A stretch of 64,000 bases of DNA from Cognatilysobacter terrigena (GCF_004361065.1 NZ_SELT01000006.1:48994-112993), one strand, 5' to 3'; shown: positions 41,086 to 54,162, numbered from the stretch's first letter. The notes: a model not told the origin generated them from the sequence alone. Numbers and translations: made by a program.

Positions 41086-42214
41086 TCAGGCGGCGTCGAC
41101 GCGTTTCGAACCGACCTCGAGGCCGGCCTTGAGGCTGGCTTCGACGAATTCGTCGAGGTCGCCGTCGAGCACCTTCTGCGTGTCGCTGCGCTCGATGCCG
41201 GTGCGCAGATCCTTGATGCGCGACTGGTCGAGCACGTAGTTGCGGATCTGGCTGCCCCAGCCGATGTCCGACTTGGTCGCTTCGACCGCGTCGCGCTCGG
41301 CGTTGCGCTTCTGGATCTCGAGTTCGTAGAGCTTCGCGGCAAGCATCTTCATCGCGTTGTCGCGGTTCTGGTGCTGGCTGCGGCCGGTCTGGCACGCCAC
41401 CACGATGCCCGTCGGCACATGCGTGATGCGCACCGCCGATTCGGTCTTGTTGACGTGCTGGCCGCCGGCGCCGGACGAGCGATAGACGTCGGTCTTCAGG
41501 TCCGCCGGATTGATCTCGATGTCGATGTTGTCGTCGATCTCGGGCGACACGAACACCGAGGTGAAGCTCGTATGCCGGCGGTTGTCCGAGTCGAACGGCG
41601 ACTTGCGCACGAGGCGATGGACGCCGGTTTCGGTCTTGAGCCAGCCGTACGCGAAATCGCCTTCGACGCGCAGCGTCGCCGATTTGATGCCCGCGACGTC
41701 GCCGCCGCTGGCTTCCATCAGTTCGGTCTTCCAGCCGCGCGATTCGCACCAGCGCAGGTACATGCGCAGGAGGATTTCCGCCCAGTCCTGCGCTTCGGTA
41801 CCGCCCGCGCCCGCCTGGATGTCGACGAACGCGTTCGCGCTGTCCATCTTCCCGGAGAACATGCGGCGGAACTCGAGCTGTTCGACGTCCTTCGCGTAAC
41901 GCTCGACGTCGTCGACCACCGCGTTGGCGGTGTCCTCGTCGTCTTCCATTTCCGCGAGTTCCAGCAGCTCGTTCGCGCCGACGAGGCCGTCGGTGAGGCT
42001 GCGGATGCCGTTGACGACCTTGTCGAGCGAGGCGCGTTCGCGGCCCAGGGCCTGCGCGCGCTCGGCGTCGTTCCACACGTCGGGGCTCTCGAGCTCCCGG
42101 TTCACTTCTTCCAGACGTTCGACCTTCTGGTCGAAGTCAAAGATACCCCCTAAGCGAATCCAGCCGACCGCGGAGGTCGGCGATTCGCTGGCGGACGGGA
42201 TTGAGCTCGATCAT
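41086..42214 (-). CDS. prfB: Peptide chain release factor 2, made by +1 frameshift
   Basis: Release factor for UGA and UAA. The 25-codon first frame starts at ATG 42212-42214 ([14 protein letters not shown]) and ends at a UGA at 42137-42139. The second frame continues with GAC to the stop at 41086, giving 375 residues in all. The site is the classic AGGGGG-TAT-CTTTGAC. The tripeptide anticodon SPF is in [12 protein letters not shown] and the peptidyl-hydrolysis loop GGQ in [12 protein letters not shown]. Without the frameshift only a 25-residue peptide results. The usual autoregulation follows: low RF2 slows reading of UGA and favours the shift. A start at GTG 42105 would miss domain 1. Confidence 0.96.
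42136..42151 (-). promoter_or_regulatory. Programmed +1 frameshift site of prfB
   Basis: On the minus strand AGGGGG (internal Shine-Dalgarno) is followed by TAT and CTTTGAC. The UGA is at 42137-42139. The spacing is identical to the E. coli site. Confidence 0.95.
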
Positions 42215-42315
42215 GTCCGGTGCAATGCCATCAAAGGAACCGGCGATTCTACCAATGCCGGTGGCCTTCGATGCCGCGAAACGCCTGCTCCGGGCGGCAC
42301 GCCGTCGCGTTCTCT

Positions 42316-42951
42316 TCAGCGGAACCGGAACCCCGCATTGCGCGTGACCGGCGCGTACGGGCGGATCGGGCCATAGCCGCTGCTGCTCCCGTAGCCCGTG
42401 CCGAAGCCGCTGCCGAAGCCGCCGCTGAAGTCGCGGTTGCGGCGGGCGCGCATGCGTTCCTGCAGGTCCTGGCGGCGGCTGTCGAGCCAGTCCGCGCGGC
42501 CGACCTTCACCGGGTCCAGGCCGCGGCGGGAGGCCTCGCGGTCGCGGAATTCGACGAAATCGTCGTAGGCGTCGAGTTCGTGGCGCAGTTCGCGCGCGCA
42601 GAGCTCGATCATGATCGCGTCGTCGACGAAGCCGAGCACGGGCACGCTGTCGGGGATCGCGTCGGCCGTCGCGGCGAAATACACCAGCGCGGCGCGGACG
42701 TTAGAGGCGTCGCTTTCGCCGAGCGCCCAGCCCTCGTCGCGCATCATCGCGATGAGGTTGTCGAGCACCAGCAGCCGCTCTTTCACGAATTCCGGCGGGT
42801 TGCTCTCGTGCGCCCTGGTCAGCATGTCGGTGGCGGCGCTCACCACCTGCGCGTTGGTCAGGTCGGCCCCGCGCTGGCGGGCGATGTCGGCGGCGCGGGC
42901 GAAGTGCTTGAGGTCATCGTCGGACAGGTCGATGTTGACGGTCAGCGGCAT
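42316..42951 (-). CDS. DUF1232 (YkvA-like) protein
   Basis: Protein of 211 residues from ATG 42949-42951; GGAGG lies 7 bases upstream, which favours it over the GTG one codon earlier. Residues about 86-120 hold the DUF1232 pattern (AALVYFAATADAIPDSVPVLGFVDDA), a short hydrophobic hairpin of unknown function. The N-terminal part is helical and the middle is charged. The C-terminal 40 residues are a Gly/Ser/Tyr-rich low-complexity tail after a basic ERMRARRNRD stretch. It lies between prfB and recJ on the same strand. Membrane association is possible, but no role is known. Confidence 0.85.
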   Translation of the reverse strand: MPLTVNIDLSDDDLKHFARAADIARQRGADLTNAQVVSAATDMLTRAHESNPPEFVKERLLVLDNLIAMMRDEGWALGESDASNVRAALVYFAATADAIPDSVPVLGFVDDAIMIELCARELRHELDAYDDFVEFRDREASRRGLDPVKVGRADWLDSRRQDLQERMRARRNRDFSGGFGSGFGTGYGSSSGYGPIRPYAPVTRNAGFRFR

Positions 42952-43049
42952 CACACGTCCTCCGGGAGGCGACAGCCTCAGGGTATGGACGCGCCTGCCG
43001 GCTGCCTACTGCCCCTTGGGGCATCCGGCGCGCCTGCTGGGGCCGGGCC

Positions 43050-44768
43050 TCAGGCCGATTCGCGGTGCGTGACGACGAGCTGGATCGCGTCGCCGCCGCG
43101 GTAGTCGTCCGGCTCGAGGCGATAGGCCAGTCGTACGCGCCCCGGCGGCGGCGTGCCGCGCCAGCCCCCGAACTCGATCGCGTTCAGCCGCAGCCCGGCG
43201 AGGCCGAGTTCGAGCTTGAGATGGCGTTCGCCGACGACGCGCCAGTTCAGCACGTCGAACTCGCCGTCGAACTGGGGCTCCGGGAACCCCTGCCCCCACG
43301 GCCCGCCGTCGCGCAGCGCGTCGGCGCAGCGGCGCGCGAACTCGTCGGGCGCGAGTTCGCCATCGCTCAGCACTTCGGCCTGGAGTAGGTCGGGCGTGAG
43401 CAGCGAGGCCGCGACGTCCTGCATCGCCGACGAGAACTCCGCGAAGCGCTCGCTGCGCAGGCTGAGCCCCGCCGCCATGGCGTGGCCACCGAACCGGTCC
43501 ACCAGCGACGGCCGGCGCGACGAGACCGTCGCTAGCGCGTCGCGGATGTGGAAACCCGGCACCGAGCGCGCCGAACCGCGCAGCAGGTCCGACCCCGGCG
43601 CCGCCGGCGCGAACGCGACGACCGGCCGATGCAACCGTTCCTTGATCTTCGATGCGACCAGACCGACCACGCCCGGATGCCATTCCGGATCGAACAGGCA
43701 CACCGCGTGCGGAAGATCGCCACCGGGCAGTTCGACGCGCGCCAGCGCGCGCTCCGCCTCGTCGACCATCTGCTGCTGCACCGCGCGGCGCTCGCCGTTG
43801 ATCTCGTTGAGCAGCTGCGCGATTTCTCGCGCCCGTGCGAGGTCATCGGTAAGTAGGCATTCGATGCCGAGCGACATGTCCTCCAGTCGCCCCGCCGCAT
43901 TGATGCGCGGCGCTACCGCGTAGCCGATGTCGGCTGCACCGAGTCGCGCAAGTTCCCGCTGCGACACCTCGACGAGCGCACGCAGCCCCGCGCACACCTG
44001 TCCCGCCCGCATGCGACGAAGCCCCGCCGCCACGAGCGCGCGATTGTTCGGATCGAGCTGCACCAGGTCGGCGACGGTGCCGACCGTGACGAGATCGAGA
44101 AGCTGCGTTAGGTCCGGCTCGTTCGCGCCGAGACGCCCCTGTTCGCGCAGATGGCGACGCAGCGCGAGCAGCACGTAGAAGATCACGCCCACGCCGGCGA
44201 GCGCTTTGCTCGCGAACTGATCGCCGCGCACGTTCGGGTCGACGATCGCGTCGGCCGGCGGCAGTGCTTCGCCCGGCAGATGGTGATCGGTGACGAGCAC
44301 CTTCCATCCCCTGCCCTTTGCGGCGCTCACGCCCGCATGGCAGGCGATGCCGTGGTCGACGGTGACGACGAGGTCCGGCTGCATCGGCGCGAGTTCGTCG
44401 ACCATCGCCGGCGTCAGGCCGTAGCCGTGCACGATGCGGTTCGGCACCGCGTACGACACGCGCCGCGCGCCGAGCATGCGCAGGCCGCGCACGCCGACCG
44501 CACAGGCCGTCGCGCCGTCGCAGTCGAAATCGCCGACGACGACGATGTGCGCGTCGGCATCGATCGCATCGGCGAGCAGTCGCGTCGCCGCGTCGAGCCC
44601 GCCCATCGTTTCCGGCGGATGCAGCTGCGCGAGCTTCGGTCGCGCGTGTTCGAGCGACGTCGCGCCGCGCATCGCGTACACGCGTGCAAGCACCGGGTGC
44701 AGGTCGCGCGCCCAGTCGCCGGGAATCACGACCGGACGGCGCACAAGTCGAGCGGTATAGCGGCTCAT
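43050..44768 (-). CDS. recJ: Single-strand DNA exonuclease RecJ
   Basis: A 5' to 3' exonuclease for mismatch repair and RecF recombination. It has 572 residues from ATG 44766-44768, close to E. coli RecJ (577). DHH-family motifs are VVVGDFDCDGATA (I), VTVDHGIA (II), VTDHHLPGEALPPADAIVDPN (III) and ADLVQLDPNNR (IV). The DHHA1 domain has GFHIRDAL and RFGGHAMAAGLSL. The C-terminal OB-like region ends RVRLAYRLEPDDYRGGDAIQLVV. The start overlaps the rpfE end by 4 bases. In xanthomonads recJ lies between rpfE and prfB, as here. Confidence 0.97.
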   Translation of the reverse strand: MSRYTARLVRRPVVIPGDWARDLHPVLARVYAMRGATSLEHARPKLAQLHPPETMGGLDAATRLLADAIDADAHIVVVGDFDCDGATACAVGVRGLRMLGARRVSYAVPNRIVHGYGLTPAMVDELAPMQPDLVVTVDHGIACHAGVSAAKGRGWKVLVTDHHLPGEALPPADAIVDPNVRGDQFASKALAGVGVIFYVLLALRRHLREQGRLGANEPDLTQLLDLVTVGTVADLVQLDPNNRALVAAGLRRMRAGQVCAGLRALVEVSQRELARLGAADIGYAVAPRINAAGRLEDMSLGIECLLTDDLARAREIAQLLNEINGERRAVQQQMVDEAERALARVELPGGDLPHAVCLFDPEWHPGVVGLVASKIKERLHRPVVAFAPAAPGSDLLRGSARSVPGFHIRDALATVSSRRPSLVDRFGGHAMAAGLSLRSERFAEFSSAMQDVAASLLTPDLLQAEVLSDGELAPDEFARRCADALRDGGPWGQGFPEPQFDGEFDVLNWRVVGERHLKLELGLAGLRLNAIEFGGWRGTPPPGRVRLAYRLEPDDYRGGDAIQLVVTHRESA

Positions 44769-45712
44769 GCGTCGTCGCGTTCGGCCAGGACGCGCAGTGG
44801 ACGCTTCCAGACTCGCAGCGACTGCGACCGCCGCAGCTCGAACCGTTCACCATCCGCCCACAGCAGCCGCAGCGTCCGGATGCGTTTGCTCGCAATCGCC
44901 GCGAGCGCAGGGTCGATCCAGCCGCTGCACAGGCCGTCGAGGCGACGCGCGTGGCGGAGGTCGAACGCCGCATCGGCCTCGGGAACCGACCACGACTCGA
45001 CGGGCGCCGTCTTCGCACCGGCCCGCTGCGCGAACGCATGGACGGTGGCATCCAGCGAATGGATCGCGGCGTACGACGTGCGTACCTGGTCCGGCAAACG
45101 CCCTGCGCCCCAGAACCAGATCGAATTCACGGGCGCGAGGCCGCGCTTGAGGCGGTCGGCGTTGACCGGGCTGTGGTGCAGCAGCACCTGCGCTTCGGAC
45201 ATCAGCGCACGCCAGCGGCGCCCCTCCGGCCCCTGCGGCATCTGTTCGAACAGATCGGTGCCGAGCGCATCGTCGGGCGACGGGAACGTCGGCAATGGCG
45301 AACCGGGCTGCAGACGCAGATACCACGCGTTCGGTCCGCCGGCGTCGATCGGCATCCCCGCATCGCCGAACAGCGGACGCAACGGACGCAGCAGCGCTTC
45401 GGTCGCCTGCGCATCGAGCGCGAGCATCTCGCCAATCGCGAGGAGTCGCGCGCCGTTGATGTCGGCGCGCACGTAGGCGGGATCCGCGCGCAGCCACATC
45501 GCGTCGCCGGCGTCGCCACAGTCGGCCTGTCGCGTCACCGCCGCCGCGGGCCAGCCGCGCGGCAGCACCTCGAACAGCGTTTCGATGCCGGAATCGCCGC
45601 GCGTGCGATCCGCGCGTCCGAACGCGCGCGCCACCGTGTCGGGCAGCGCTTCGCCTGCGAACCGCTCGCGCGGCGGCAGGACGAACGCAACGTCAACGGC
45701 GCGCGCAGGCAT
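44765..45712 (-). CDS. rpfE: RpfE, phosphoglycerate-mutase-like protein
   Basis: Protein of 315 residues from ATG 45710-45712. It belongs to the RpfE/ApbE-unrelated family described in xanthomonads as regulator of pathogenicity factors, with distant phosphoglycerate mutase similarity. Recognisable segments are DPAYVRADINGARLLA, PNAWYLRLQP and HHSPVNADRLKRGLAPVNSIWFWGAGRLP; the last is the family's best-conserved part. It is soluble, without signal peptide or membrane segment. The assignment relies on these segments plus position between greA and recJ, the same as in the Xanthomonas rpf region. Biochemical activity has not been established, as far as I know. It overlaps recJ by 4 bases. Confidence 0.87.
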   Translation of the reverse strand: MPARAVDVAFVLPPRERFAGEALPDTVARAFGRADRTRGDSGIETLFEVLPRGWPAAAVTRQADCGDAGDAMWLRADPAYVRADINGARLLAIGEMLALDAQATEALLRPLRPLFGDAGMPIDAGGPNAWYLRLQPGSPLPTFPSPDDALGTDLFEQMPQGPEGRRWRALMSEAQVLLHHSPVNADRLKRGLAPVNSIWFWGAGRLPDQVRTSYAAIHSLDATVHAFAQRAGAKTAPVESWSVPEADAAFDLRHARRLDGLCSGWIDPALAAIASKRIRTLRLLWADGERFELRRSQSLRVWKRPLRVLAERDDA

Positions 45713-45715
45713 GGC

Positions 45716-46192
45716 TCAGCCGACGTAGCGGACGCTCATGATTTCGTATTCGCGCGTGCCGCCCGGCGCCTCGATCGTGATCGTGTCGCCCTCGTGCTTG
45801 CCGATCAGCGCGCGTGCGACCGGCGACGAGATCGCGATCAGGCCTTGTTTGATGTCGGCTTCGAGGTCGCCGACGATCTGGTAGGTCTTCTGCTCGTCGG
45901 TGTCGACGTCGGCCAGTTCGACGGTCGCACCAAACACGACGCGCGCGCCGGCGTTGAGCTTGGTGACGTCGATGACTTCCGCGTGCGACAGCTCGCCTTC
46001 GAGCTGCTTGATGCGGCCTTCGATGAAGCCCTGCTGCTCGCGGGCGGCGTGGTACTCGGCGTTTTCCTTGAGGTCGCCGTGTGCGCGCGCTTCCGAGATC
46101 GCATTGATCACGGCCGGGCGCTGCACCGACTTCAGGTTCTCGAGTTCGGCGCGCAGACGCTGCGCACCCTGGGCGGTGATCGGGGCTCTCAT
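45716..46192 (-). CDS. greA: Transcription elongation factor GreA
   Basis: Binds the RNA polymerase secondary channel and stimulates cleavage of backtracked RNA. It has 158 residues, exactly the E. coli length, from ATG 46190-46192, with GAGGAA upstream. The N-terminal antiparallel coiled coil (about 1-75) has the acidic tip in [19 protein letters not shown]. The C-terminal FKBP-like domain ends [14 protein letters not shown]. The rpfE start follows 4 bases after the stop. The carB gene lies upstream on the same strand, as is common in gammaproteobacteria. Confidence 0.98.
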   Translation of the reverse strand: MRAPITAQGAQRLRAELENLKSVQRPAVINAISEARAHGDLKENAEYHAAREQQGFIEGRIKQLEGELSHAEVIDVTKLNAGARVVFGATVELADVDTDEQKTYQIVGDLEADIKQGLIAISSPVARALIGKHEGDTITIEAPGGTREYEIMSVRYVG

Positions 46193-46333
46193 GGGATTCC
46201 TCAGTGGCGACCGGCGTCGTGCGCCGGCGTCAGCGTTCGTTGGGGCGATTGTGCCGTGTCCGGGCCGCCAAGCGCAGCCCGAGAAACGCGACCGGCCGCA
46301 CGCGGCGGCCGGCCGGGTCATGCGACGGGCGGA

Positions 46334-49576
<3,243 letters not shown>

Positions 49577-49583
49577 CGTGTCC

Positions 49584-50033
49584 TCAGTACAGTCGGTTCT
49601 GCCACCGCGACGGCGGCAGCCAGGTGATTCGATCCGGATCGGTCGCGTCGACGGCGCCGTGGCGCACGGCGTCGCGGATCGCGGCCTGCATGTCGCTCCA
49701 GCTCGCAGCATTCGCGCCGATGCGCGCGCCGAGCAGGTTGTTGTGCGCATCCATCGCGCGGGCGCTGTTGCCCTGCCCGCCGCGTTCCATCACGGCGGTG
49801 ACCCATTCGACGCAGCGCGGTGACGTCGTGTACGCGACGATCGCGCTCGCAAGCGAGTGGCGATACGCGTCCGCCGGGCCGTTACGACCGCCCGGAAGAT
49901 CCGCCTGGAAGAACTGCGTGTACGTCGCCGCGAGTACGAACGCGGGATACGCGCCGAGCACCAGCAATGCAACGGCCCAGCGACGCCAGCGACGGCGACG
50001 CGTGCGGCCGTCGGCAGCGCTGGCTGCGCTCAA
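49584..50033 (-). CDS. DUF6973-like protein inserted between carA and carB
   Basis: Predicted protein of 149 residues. The likely start is TTG 50031-50033, which overlaps the carA stop codon (TTGA); no ATG or GTG gives a complete domain. A basic N-terminus (TRRRRWRRW) and one membrane helix ([19 protein letters not shown]) anchor it, with the rest probably periplasmic. The soluble part reads [16 protein letters not shown], then [13 protein letters not shown] and [11 protein letters not shown]. The D-A-[YF]-R-H and MD-x-HNN-x2-G pair resembles DUF6973, a domain of unknown function. It ends 7 bases before the carB start. A link to carbamoyl phosphate is not evident; it may simply use the operon's expression. 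Confidence 0.72.
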   Translation of the reverse strand: MSAASAADGRTRRRRWRRWAVALLVLGAYPAFVLAATYTQFFQADLPGGRNGPADAYRHSLASAIVAYTTSPRCVEWVTAVMERGGQGNSARAMDAHNNLLGARIGANAASWSDMQAAIRDAVRHGAVDATDPDRITWLPPSRWQNRLY

Positions 50034-51154
50034 CGCGAGGACTCCATCGCGGTGATGAAGCGATCGAACAACGGCGCGACGTCGTGCGGACCGGGGCTTG
50101 CTTCCGGGTGCCCCTGGAAGCTGAAAGCCGGCGCGTCGGTCACAGCGATGCCCTGGTTTGACCCGTCGAACAACGAGCGATGCGTGACGCGTACATTCGC
50201 CGGAAGCGTGGCCTCGTCGACCGCGAAGCCGTGGTTCTGGCTGGTGATCAGCACGCGACCGCTGTCGACGTCCTGCACTGGATGGTTCGCGCCGTGATGG
50301 CCGAACTTCATCTTCAGCGTCTTCGCGCCGACCGCGAGGCCAAGAATCTGGTGGCCGAGGCAGATGCCGTAGAGCGGCAGCTTGCGCGACAGGAACTCGC
50401 GCGTCGCATCGATCGCATACGTGCACGGCTCCGGATCGCCCGGACCGTTCGACAGGAACACGCCGTCCGGATTCATCGCGAGCACATCCGACGCCGGCGT
50501 CTGCGCGGGCACGACGGTCACGCGGCAGCCGCGCGAAGCGAGCATGCGCAGGATGTTGAGCTTGATGCCGAAGTCGTAGGCGACGATGTGGAAGCGGCCA
50601 TCGGTCGTCGCGAACGCATCCGTGTCGAGATCGAGTTCCGTGTCGCGCCATTCGTATGGCGTGCGCGTGCAGACCTCTTTCGCGAGGTCCATGCCCTTGA
50701 GGCCCGGAAACTTGCGTGCGGCTTCGATCGCGCGATCGGCGTCGATCTCGCCCGCCATCAGCGCGCCGTTCTGCGCGCCGCGGTCGCGCAGGATGCGCGT
50801 GAGCTTGCGGGTGTCGATATCGGAAATCGCGACCACGCCCTTCGCCGCCAGCCACTCCGGCAGCGAGAGCTGCGACCGCCAGTTGCTCGGGCGCTTGGGC
50901 ACGCGGCGCACGATTAGGCCGGCCGGCCAGACGGTCTTGGCCTCGTCGTCCTTGTCGGTCGTGCCGGTGTTGCCGATATGCGGATAGGTCAGCGTGACGA
51001 TCTGCCGCGCATAGGACGGGTCGGTCACCACTTCCTGGTAGCCGGTCATCGCCGTGTTGAAGACGACTTCGCCGACGGACAGACCGGGCGCGCCTACGGA
51101 AACGCCCTCGAAGATCGTTCCGTCTTCGAGCGCGAGGATGGCAGGTTGATTCAC
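50030..51154 (-). CDS. carA: Carbamoyl-phosphate synthase small subunit
   Basis: Glutaminase subunit that supplies ammonia to CarB. It has 374 residues from ATG 51152-51154. The N-terminal domain starts [16 protein letters not shown]. The C-terminal class I amidotransferase domain has the catalytic Cys265 in [13 protein letters not shown], the His/Glu pair in [11 protein letters not shown] and the glutamine-site segment [11 protein letters not shown]. Length is close to E. coli CarA (382). Upstream are 177 bases, then dapB on the same strand. The dapB-carA-carB order is shared with many gammaproteobacteria. Confidence 0.98.
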   Translation of the reverse strand: MNQPAILALEDGTIFEGVSVGAPGLSVGEVVFNTAMTGYQEVVTDPSYARQIVTLTYPHIGNTGTTDKDDEAKTVWPAGLIVRRVPKRPSNWRSQLSLPEWLAAKGVVAISDIDTRKLTRILRDRGAQNGALMAGEIDADRAIEAARKFPGLKGMDLAKEVCTRTPYEWRDTELDLDTDAFATTDGRFHIVAYDFGIKLNILRMLASRGCRVTVVPAQTPASDVLAMNPDGVFLSNGPGDPEPCTYAIDATREFLSRKLPLYGICLGHQILGLAVGAKTLKMKFGHHGANHPVQDVDSGRVLITSQNHGFAVDEATLPANVRVTHRSLFDGSNQGIAVTDAPAFSFQGHPEASPGPHDVAPLFDRFITAMESSR

Positions 51155-51331
51155 GGGGGACGCCTGTGCAGCTGCGGGATGCCTCGCCGTGCAGGCGCTG
51201 GATCGCGGCTGCAGAAAATCGCGGACGCGGTGCGGGACCGGTCCGACGATGGGCTTCAGGCGAGCGGGAATTCTAGACGGCCGGGGCCTTCGGCGCCAGC
51301 GGCCGTTTCACGTTTTGCGGTGAAAACGTCG

Positions 51332-52042
51332 TCAGTCGAGCAGATCGCCGACGCGGTAGGCGCCCGGCGCGCGGCCGTGCAGGCGTCGCGCAACGTGAAG
51401 CGCACCGCGCGCGAAGATGTCGCGGTTGGTCGCACGGTGGACCAGTTCGATGCGCTCGCCGGCCGTGGCGAACTGGACCGTGTGCTCACCCACAATGTCG
51501 CCTGCCCGCAGCGAGGCGTAATGCGGCGACGCCCCGCCCGCTTCCGCGCGCGCGCCGAGTGCGAGCGCGGTGCCCGACGGCGCGTCCTTCTTGTGGATGT
51601 GGTGCGCTTCGACGATGTCGCAGTCCCAACCGGCAAGTACCTTGGCGGCGCGCTCGACGAGATCGCCAAGCACGGCGACGCCGAGACTGAAATTCGCCGC
51701 CCAGACCACGGGGATGGTCATCGCCGCCGCGTCGATGGCGGCGCGCTGCGCGTCGGAAAGACCGGTCGTGCCGGACACCAGCGGCACGCGACGGCGAACG
51801 CACAGGTCGAGCACCGCGTCGAAGGCTTCGGGCAGGCTGAAATCGATCGCGACGTCGAAATCCGGCGCGGAGTCGAGCGAAGCGGCGGTGACGGAGGTCG
51901 CGCCTGCAGGCAAGTCGTCCGGCGCGCTCCGTGCTGCCGCCGCGACCACGCGGAGATCGTCGCGCTCGCGCGCGAGCCGTATGAGGGCTTGGCCCATGCG
52001 GCCGGACGCGCCGTGGATCAGCAGTCGGGTGGGTTCATTCAT
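51332..52042 (-). CDS. dapB: 4-hydroxy-tetrahydrodipicolinate reductase
   Basis: Second committed step of lysine and diaminopimelate synthesis; NAD(P)H-dependent. It has 236 residues from ATG 52040-52042. The cofactor site is IHGASGRMGQALIR, followed by an Ala-rich RVVAAAARS region. The DFSLPEAF and SGTTGLS segments line the active site. The catalytic motif is EAHHIHKKDAPSGTALAL, with the His and Lys. It is shorter than E. coli DapB (273) mainly in the N-terminal domain loops. In position it is the first gene before carA. Confidence 0.96.
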   Translation of the reverse strand: MNEPTRLLIHGASGRMGQALIRLARERDDLRVVAAAARSAPDDLPAGATSVTAASLDSAPDFDVAIDFSLPEAFDAVLDLCVRRRVPLVSGTTGLSDAQRAAIDAAAMTIPVVWAANFSLGVAVLGDLVERAAKVLAGWDCDIVEAHHIHKKDAPSGTALALGARAEAGGASPHYASLRAGDIVGEHTVQFATAGERIELVHRATNRDIFARGALHVARRLHGRAPGAYRVGDLLD

Positions 52043-52121
52043 CGCGGGCAGGCTAGCGGCCGTCGACCTGTGCGACAAGCGCGCGTGGCCTAGAATTCGC
52101 CGCACAGACGCCGGAGCCGCC

Positions 52122-52811
52122 ATGGAAGCACTGCTCGACATGCACCGCCTGCAGGCGCCGATCGACGGTCGCGCGCCGACGCCGTTTCCGCTGTTCGTGC
52201 TCGACGGGATGCTTCCCGGAGCGGCGAACGACGCGCTCGAAGCGGACTTCCCCCGCTACAGCAGCGCCGGATTTTTCCCGTACGCGCCGGAAGACTGCGG
52301 CCCGTCGGTGCGCGCGGTCGTGGAGCAGATGACATCGCCGGAATTCGGCGAAGCCGTCGGTCGACAGCTCGGCATCGACGGGCTCGGCGCGAAGCCGACA
52401 CTTGCCACGCTCTGCCGGTCGCTCAATCGGCGCCACGGCACGATCCACACCGACAGCCGTTCGAAGGTCGTCACTGCCCTGCTCTACCTCAACGAGGACT
52501 GGCCGGACACGAGCGACGGGTGTCTGCGCTTCCTGGCCAGGATCGACGACATCGACGCGCTGGTCGCGCCGGAAGTGCGGCCGATCTACGGCACGCTCGC
52601 CGCGTTCAAGCGCGAGGACAACTCGTTCCACGGCCATCTGCCGTTCGAGGGCGAGCGCCGCGTCGTGCAGGTGGCTTGGCTGACGAGCGAGGAAGAGAAG
52701 CTGCGCAAGACCAAGCGCGGGCGCTTCTCGCGCGGGTTGAAGTGGTTACTGGGTGCGCTCGACAAGCGGTTCGGTGCGGGACGTGCGGATAACGCTTCGC
52801 ATCAGGATTGA
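52122..52811 (+). CDS. 2OG-Fe(II) oxygenase family protein
   Basis: Non-heme iron, 2-oxoglutarate-dependent dioxygenase of 229 residues from ATG 52122. The jelly-roll core holds the metal triad H-x-D in TIHTDSRSK and a distal His in SFHGHLPF. The 2OG-binding Arg lies nearby in GERRVVQVAWL. This arrangement resembles prolyl-4-hydroxylase-type enzymes and the small 2OG oxygenases linked to EPS or antibiotic clusters, but the substrate is unknown. The C-terminal 35 residues are basic (RKTKRGRFSRGLKW). It is divergent from dapB across 79 bases, with a TAGAAT -10-like element in between, and is followed by a hairpin terminator. Confidence 0.87.
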   Translation: MEALLDMHRLQAPIDGRAPTPFPLFVLDGMLPGAANDALEADFPRYSSAGFFPYAPEDCGPSVRAVVEQMTSPEFGEAVGRQLGIDGLGAKPTLATLCRSLNRRHGTIHTDSRSKVVTALLYLNEDWPDTSDGCLRFLARIDDIDALVAPEVRPIYGTLAAFKREDNSFHGHLPFEGERRVVQVAWLTSEEEKLRKTKRGRFSRGLKWLLGALDKRFGAGRADNASHQD

Positions 52812-52825
52812 TGCGAGGCACAGAC

Positions 52826-52860
52826 GAAAAAAGACGGGCTTATCGCCCGCCATTTTGTTT
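52826..52860. terminator. Terminator between the 2OG oxygenase and dnaJ genes
   Basis: A 5-bp stem (CGGGC / GCCCG) is flanked by an A-run on the left and ATTTTGTTT on the right, and may act in both directions. The rest of the gap 52861-53040 shows nothing recognisable. Confidence 0.55.
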
Positions 52861-53040
52861 GCCGGATTGGATGTGGATCGCGGCGGCTTCGGGCGACGCG
52901 CGATTCGACATGCGTCTTTCGATGCAATTGAGAGACTGCGGGAACGAACGATCGCGCTCGCAGTAGCCTCGCCGCCCGGCCATCGCTATTCGCTATGGCG
53001 TTCGCAGCAGTAGGACGCTCTGCGTCCTAAGCGCGGTCGC

Positions 53041-54162
53041 TCACCCCGTCATCCTTTCCCAGAATCCTTTGACGCCGTCGAGAAACGTCGACGCGCGTGG
53101 CGAGTGGCGACGTGCGCCATCGCCGACGAACGTCGCCTCGAACTTCTCGAGCAGCTCGCGCTGCTCCGGGGTCAGGTTCACCGGCGTTTCGACGACGACG
53201 CGGCAGTAGAGGTCGCCCTCGCTGCGGCTGCGCACGGATCGCACGCCCTTGCCGCGCAGGCGGAACTGCTTGCCGGTCTGCGTTTCCGCGGGGATGCGCA
53301 GTTCGACTTCGCCGCCCAGTGTCGGCACGCGGATCGTGTCGCCCAGTGACGCCTGCGAAATGCGGATCGGCACTTCGCAGTGCAGGTCGTCGCCGTCGCG
53401 CTGGAAGATCTCGTGCTCGCGCACGCGGATGTCGACGTATAGATCGCCGGGCGGCGTGCCGGCGGGGCCCGCCTCGCCCTCGCCCGCGAGGCGGATGCGG
53501 TCGCCGTTGTCGACGCCCGCCGGGATCTTCACCTGCAGCGTCTTGGTGCGTTCGACGCGGCCCTGGCCGCCGCAGTCGTCGCAGGGGTTCGCGATGATCT
53601 TGCCACGGCCGCCGCAGTGCGGACACGCCTGCTGCATCGAGAAGATGCCGCGCTGGAAACGCACCTGGCCGCGCCCGTGGCACGTGCCGCAGGTTTCGAG
53701 CTTGCCGTCCTCGGACCCGCTGCCATCGCAGGTGTCGCACTCTTCCAGCGTCGGGATTTCGATCTGCTTGTCGACGCCGCGGACCGCTTCCTCGAGGCCC
53801 AGCTCCATCACGTAGCCGATGTCGGCACCGCGACGCGGACCGCGCTGCGCGCCACCGCCGAAGATGTTGCCGAAGATGTCGCCGAAGATGTCGCCCATGT
53901 CGGCGAAACCCGCGCCCGCGCCGCCGCCCATGCCGTGCTCGAAGGCGGCGTGGCCGTGCGCGTCGTACGCGCGACGCTTGTTCGCGTCAGACAGCGTTTC
54001 GTACGCCTCCTTGCACTCCTTGAAGGCTTCCTCGGCGGCCTTGTTATCCGGATTGCGATCCGGATGGTGCTTCATCGCCAGGCGGCGATAGGCCTTCTTC
54101 AGGTCATCGTCGCTGGCGTCGCGGGCGACGCCGAGGACTTCGTAGTAGTCACGCTTGCTCAT
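53041..54162 (-). CDS. dnaJ: Chaperone DnaJ
   Basis: Hsp40 co-chaperone that loads substrates on DnaK and stimulates its ATPase. It has 373 residues from ATG 54160-54162 ([11 protein letters not shown]). The J domain has His33-Pro34-Asp35. A Gly/Phe-rich linker (about 75-105) includes [13 protein letters not shown]. Four zinc-finger repeats are [24 protein letters not shown] and CDDCGGQG. The C-terminal substrate-binding domains follow. The start overlaps the end of the TMEM175-like gene by 14 bases, an unusual neighbour for dnaJ. Confidence 0.98.
   Translation of the reverse strand: MSKRDYYEVLGVARDASDDDLKKAYRRLAMKHHPDRNPDNKAAEEAFKECKEAYETLSDANKRRAYDAHGHAAFEHGMGGGAGAGFADMGDIFGDIFGNIFGGGAQRGPRRGADIGYVMELGLEEAVRGVDKQIEIPTLEECDTCDGSGSEDGKLETCGTCHGRGQVRFQRGIFSMQQACPHCGGRGKIIANPCDDCGGQGRVERTKTLQVKIPAGVDNGDRIRLAGEGEAGPAGTPPGDLYVDIRVREHEIFQRDGDDLHCEVPIRISQASLGDTIRVPTLGGEVELRIPAETQTGKQFRLRGKGVRSVRSRSEGDLYCRVVVETPVNLTPEQRELLEKFEATFVGDGARRHSPRASTFLDGVKGFWERMTG

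Noticed and set aside
39271..42153. Open frame of 960 codons on the plus strand opposite lysS and prfB.
   Set aside because: Antisense shadow; the minus strand encodes lysyl-tRNA synthetase and RF2 with all their motifs.
46292..46315. GC-rich hairpin downstream of carB as a terminator.
   Set aside because: There is no T-run on the minus strand and the base pairing is what such GC-rich sequence yields by chance.
52753..53013. Possible 86-codon gene between the 2OG oxygenase and dnaJ.
   Set aside because: It overlaps the oxygenase end and the terminator, is Arg-rich and lacks a ribosome-binding site.
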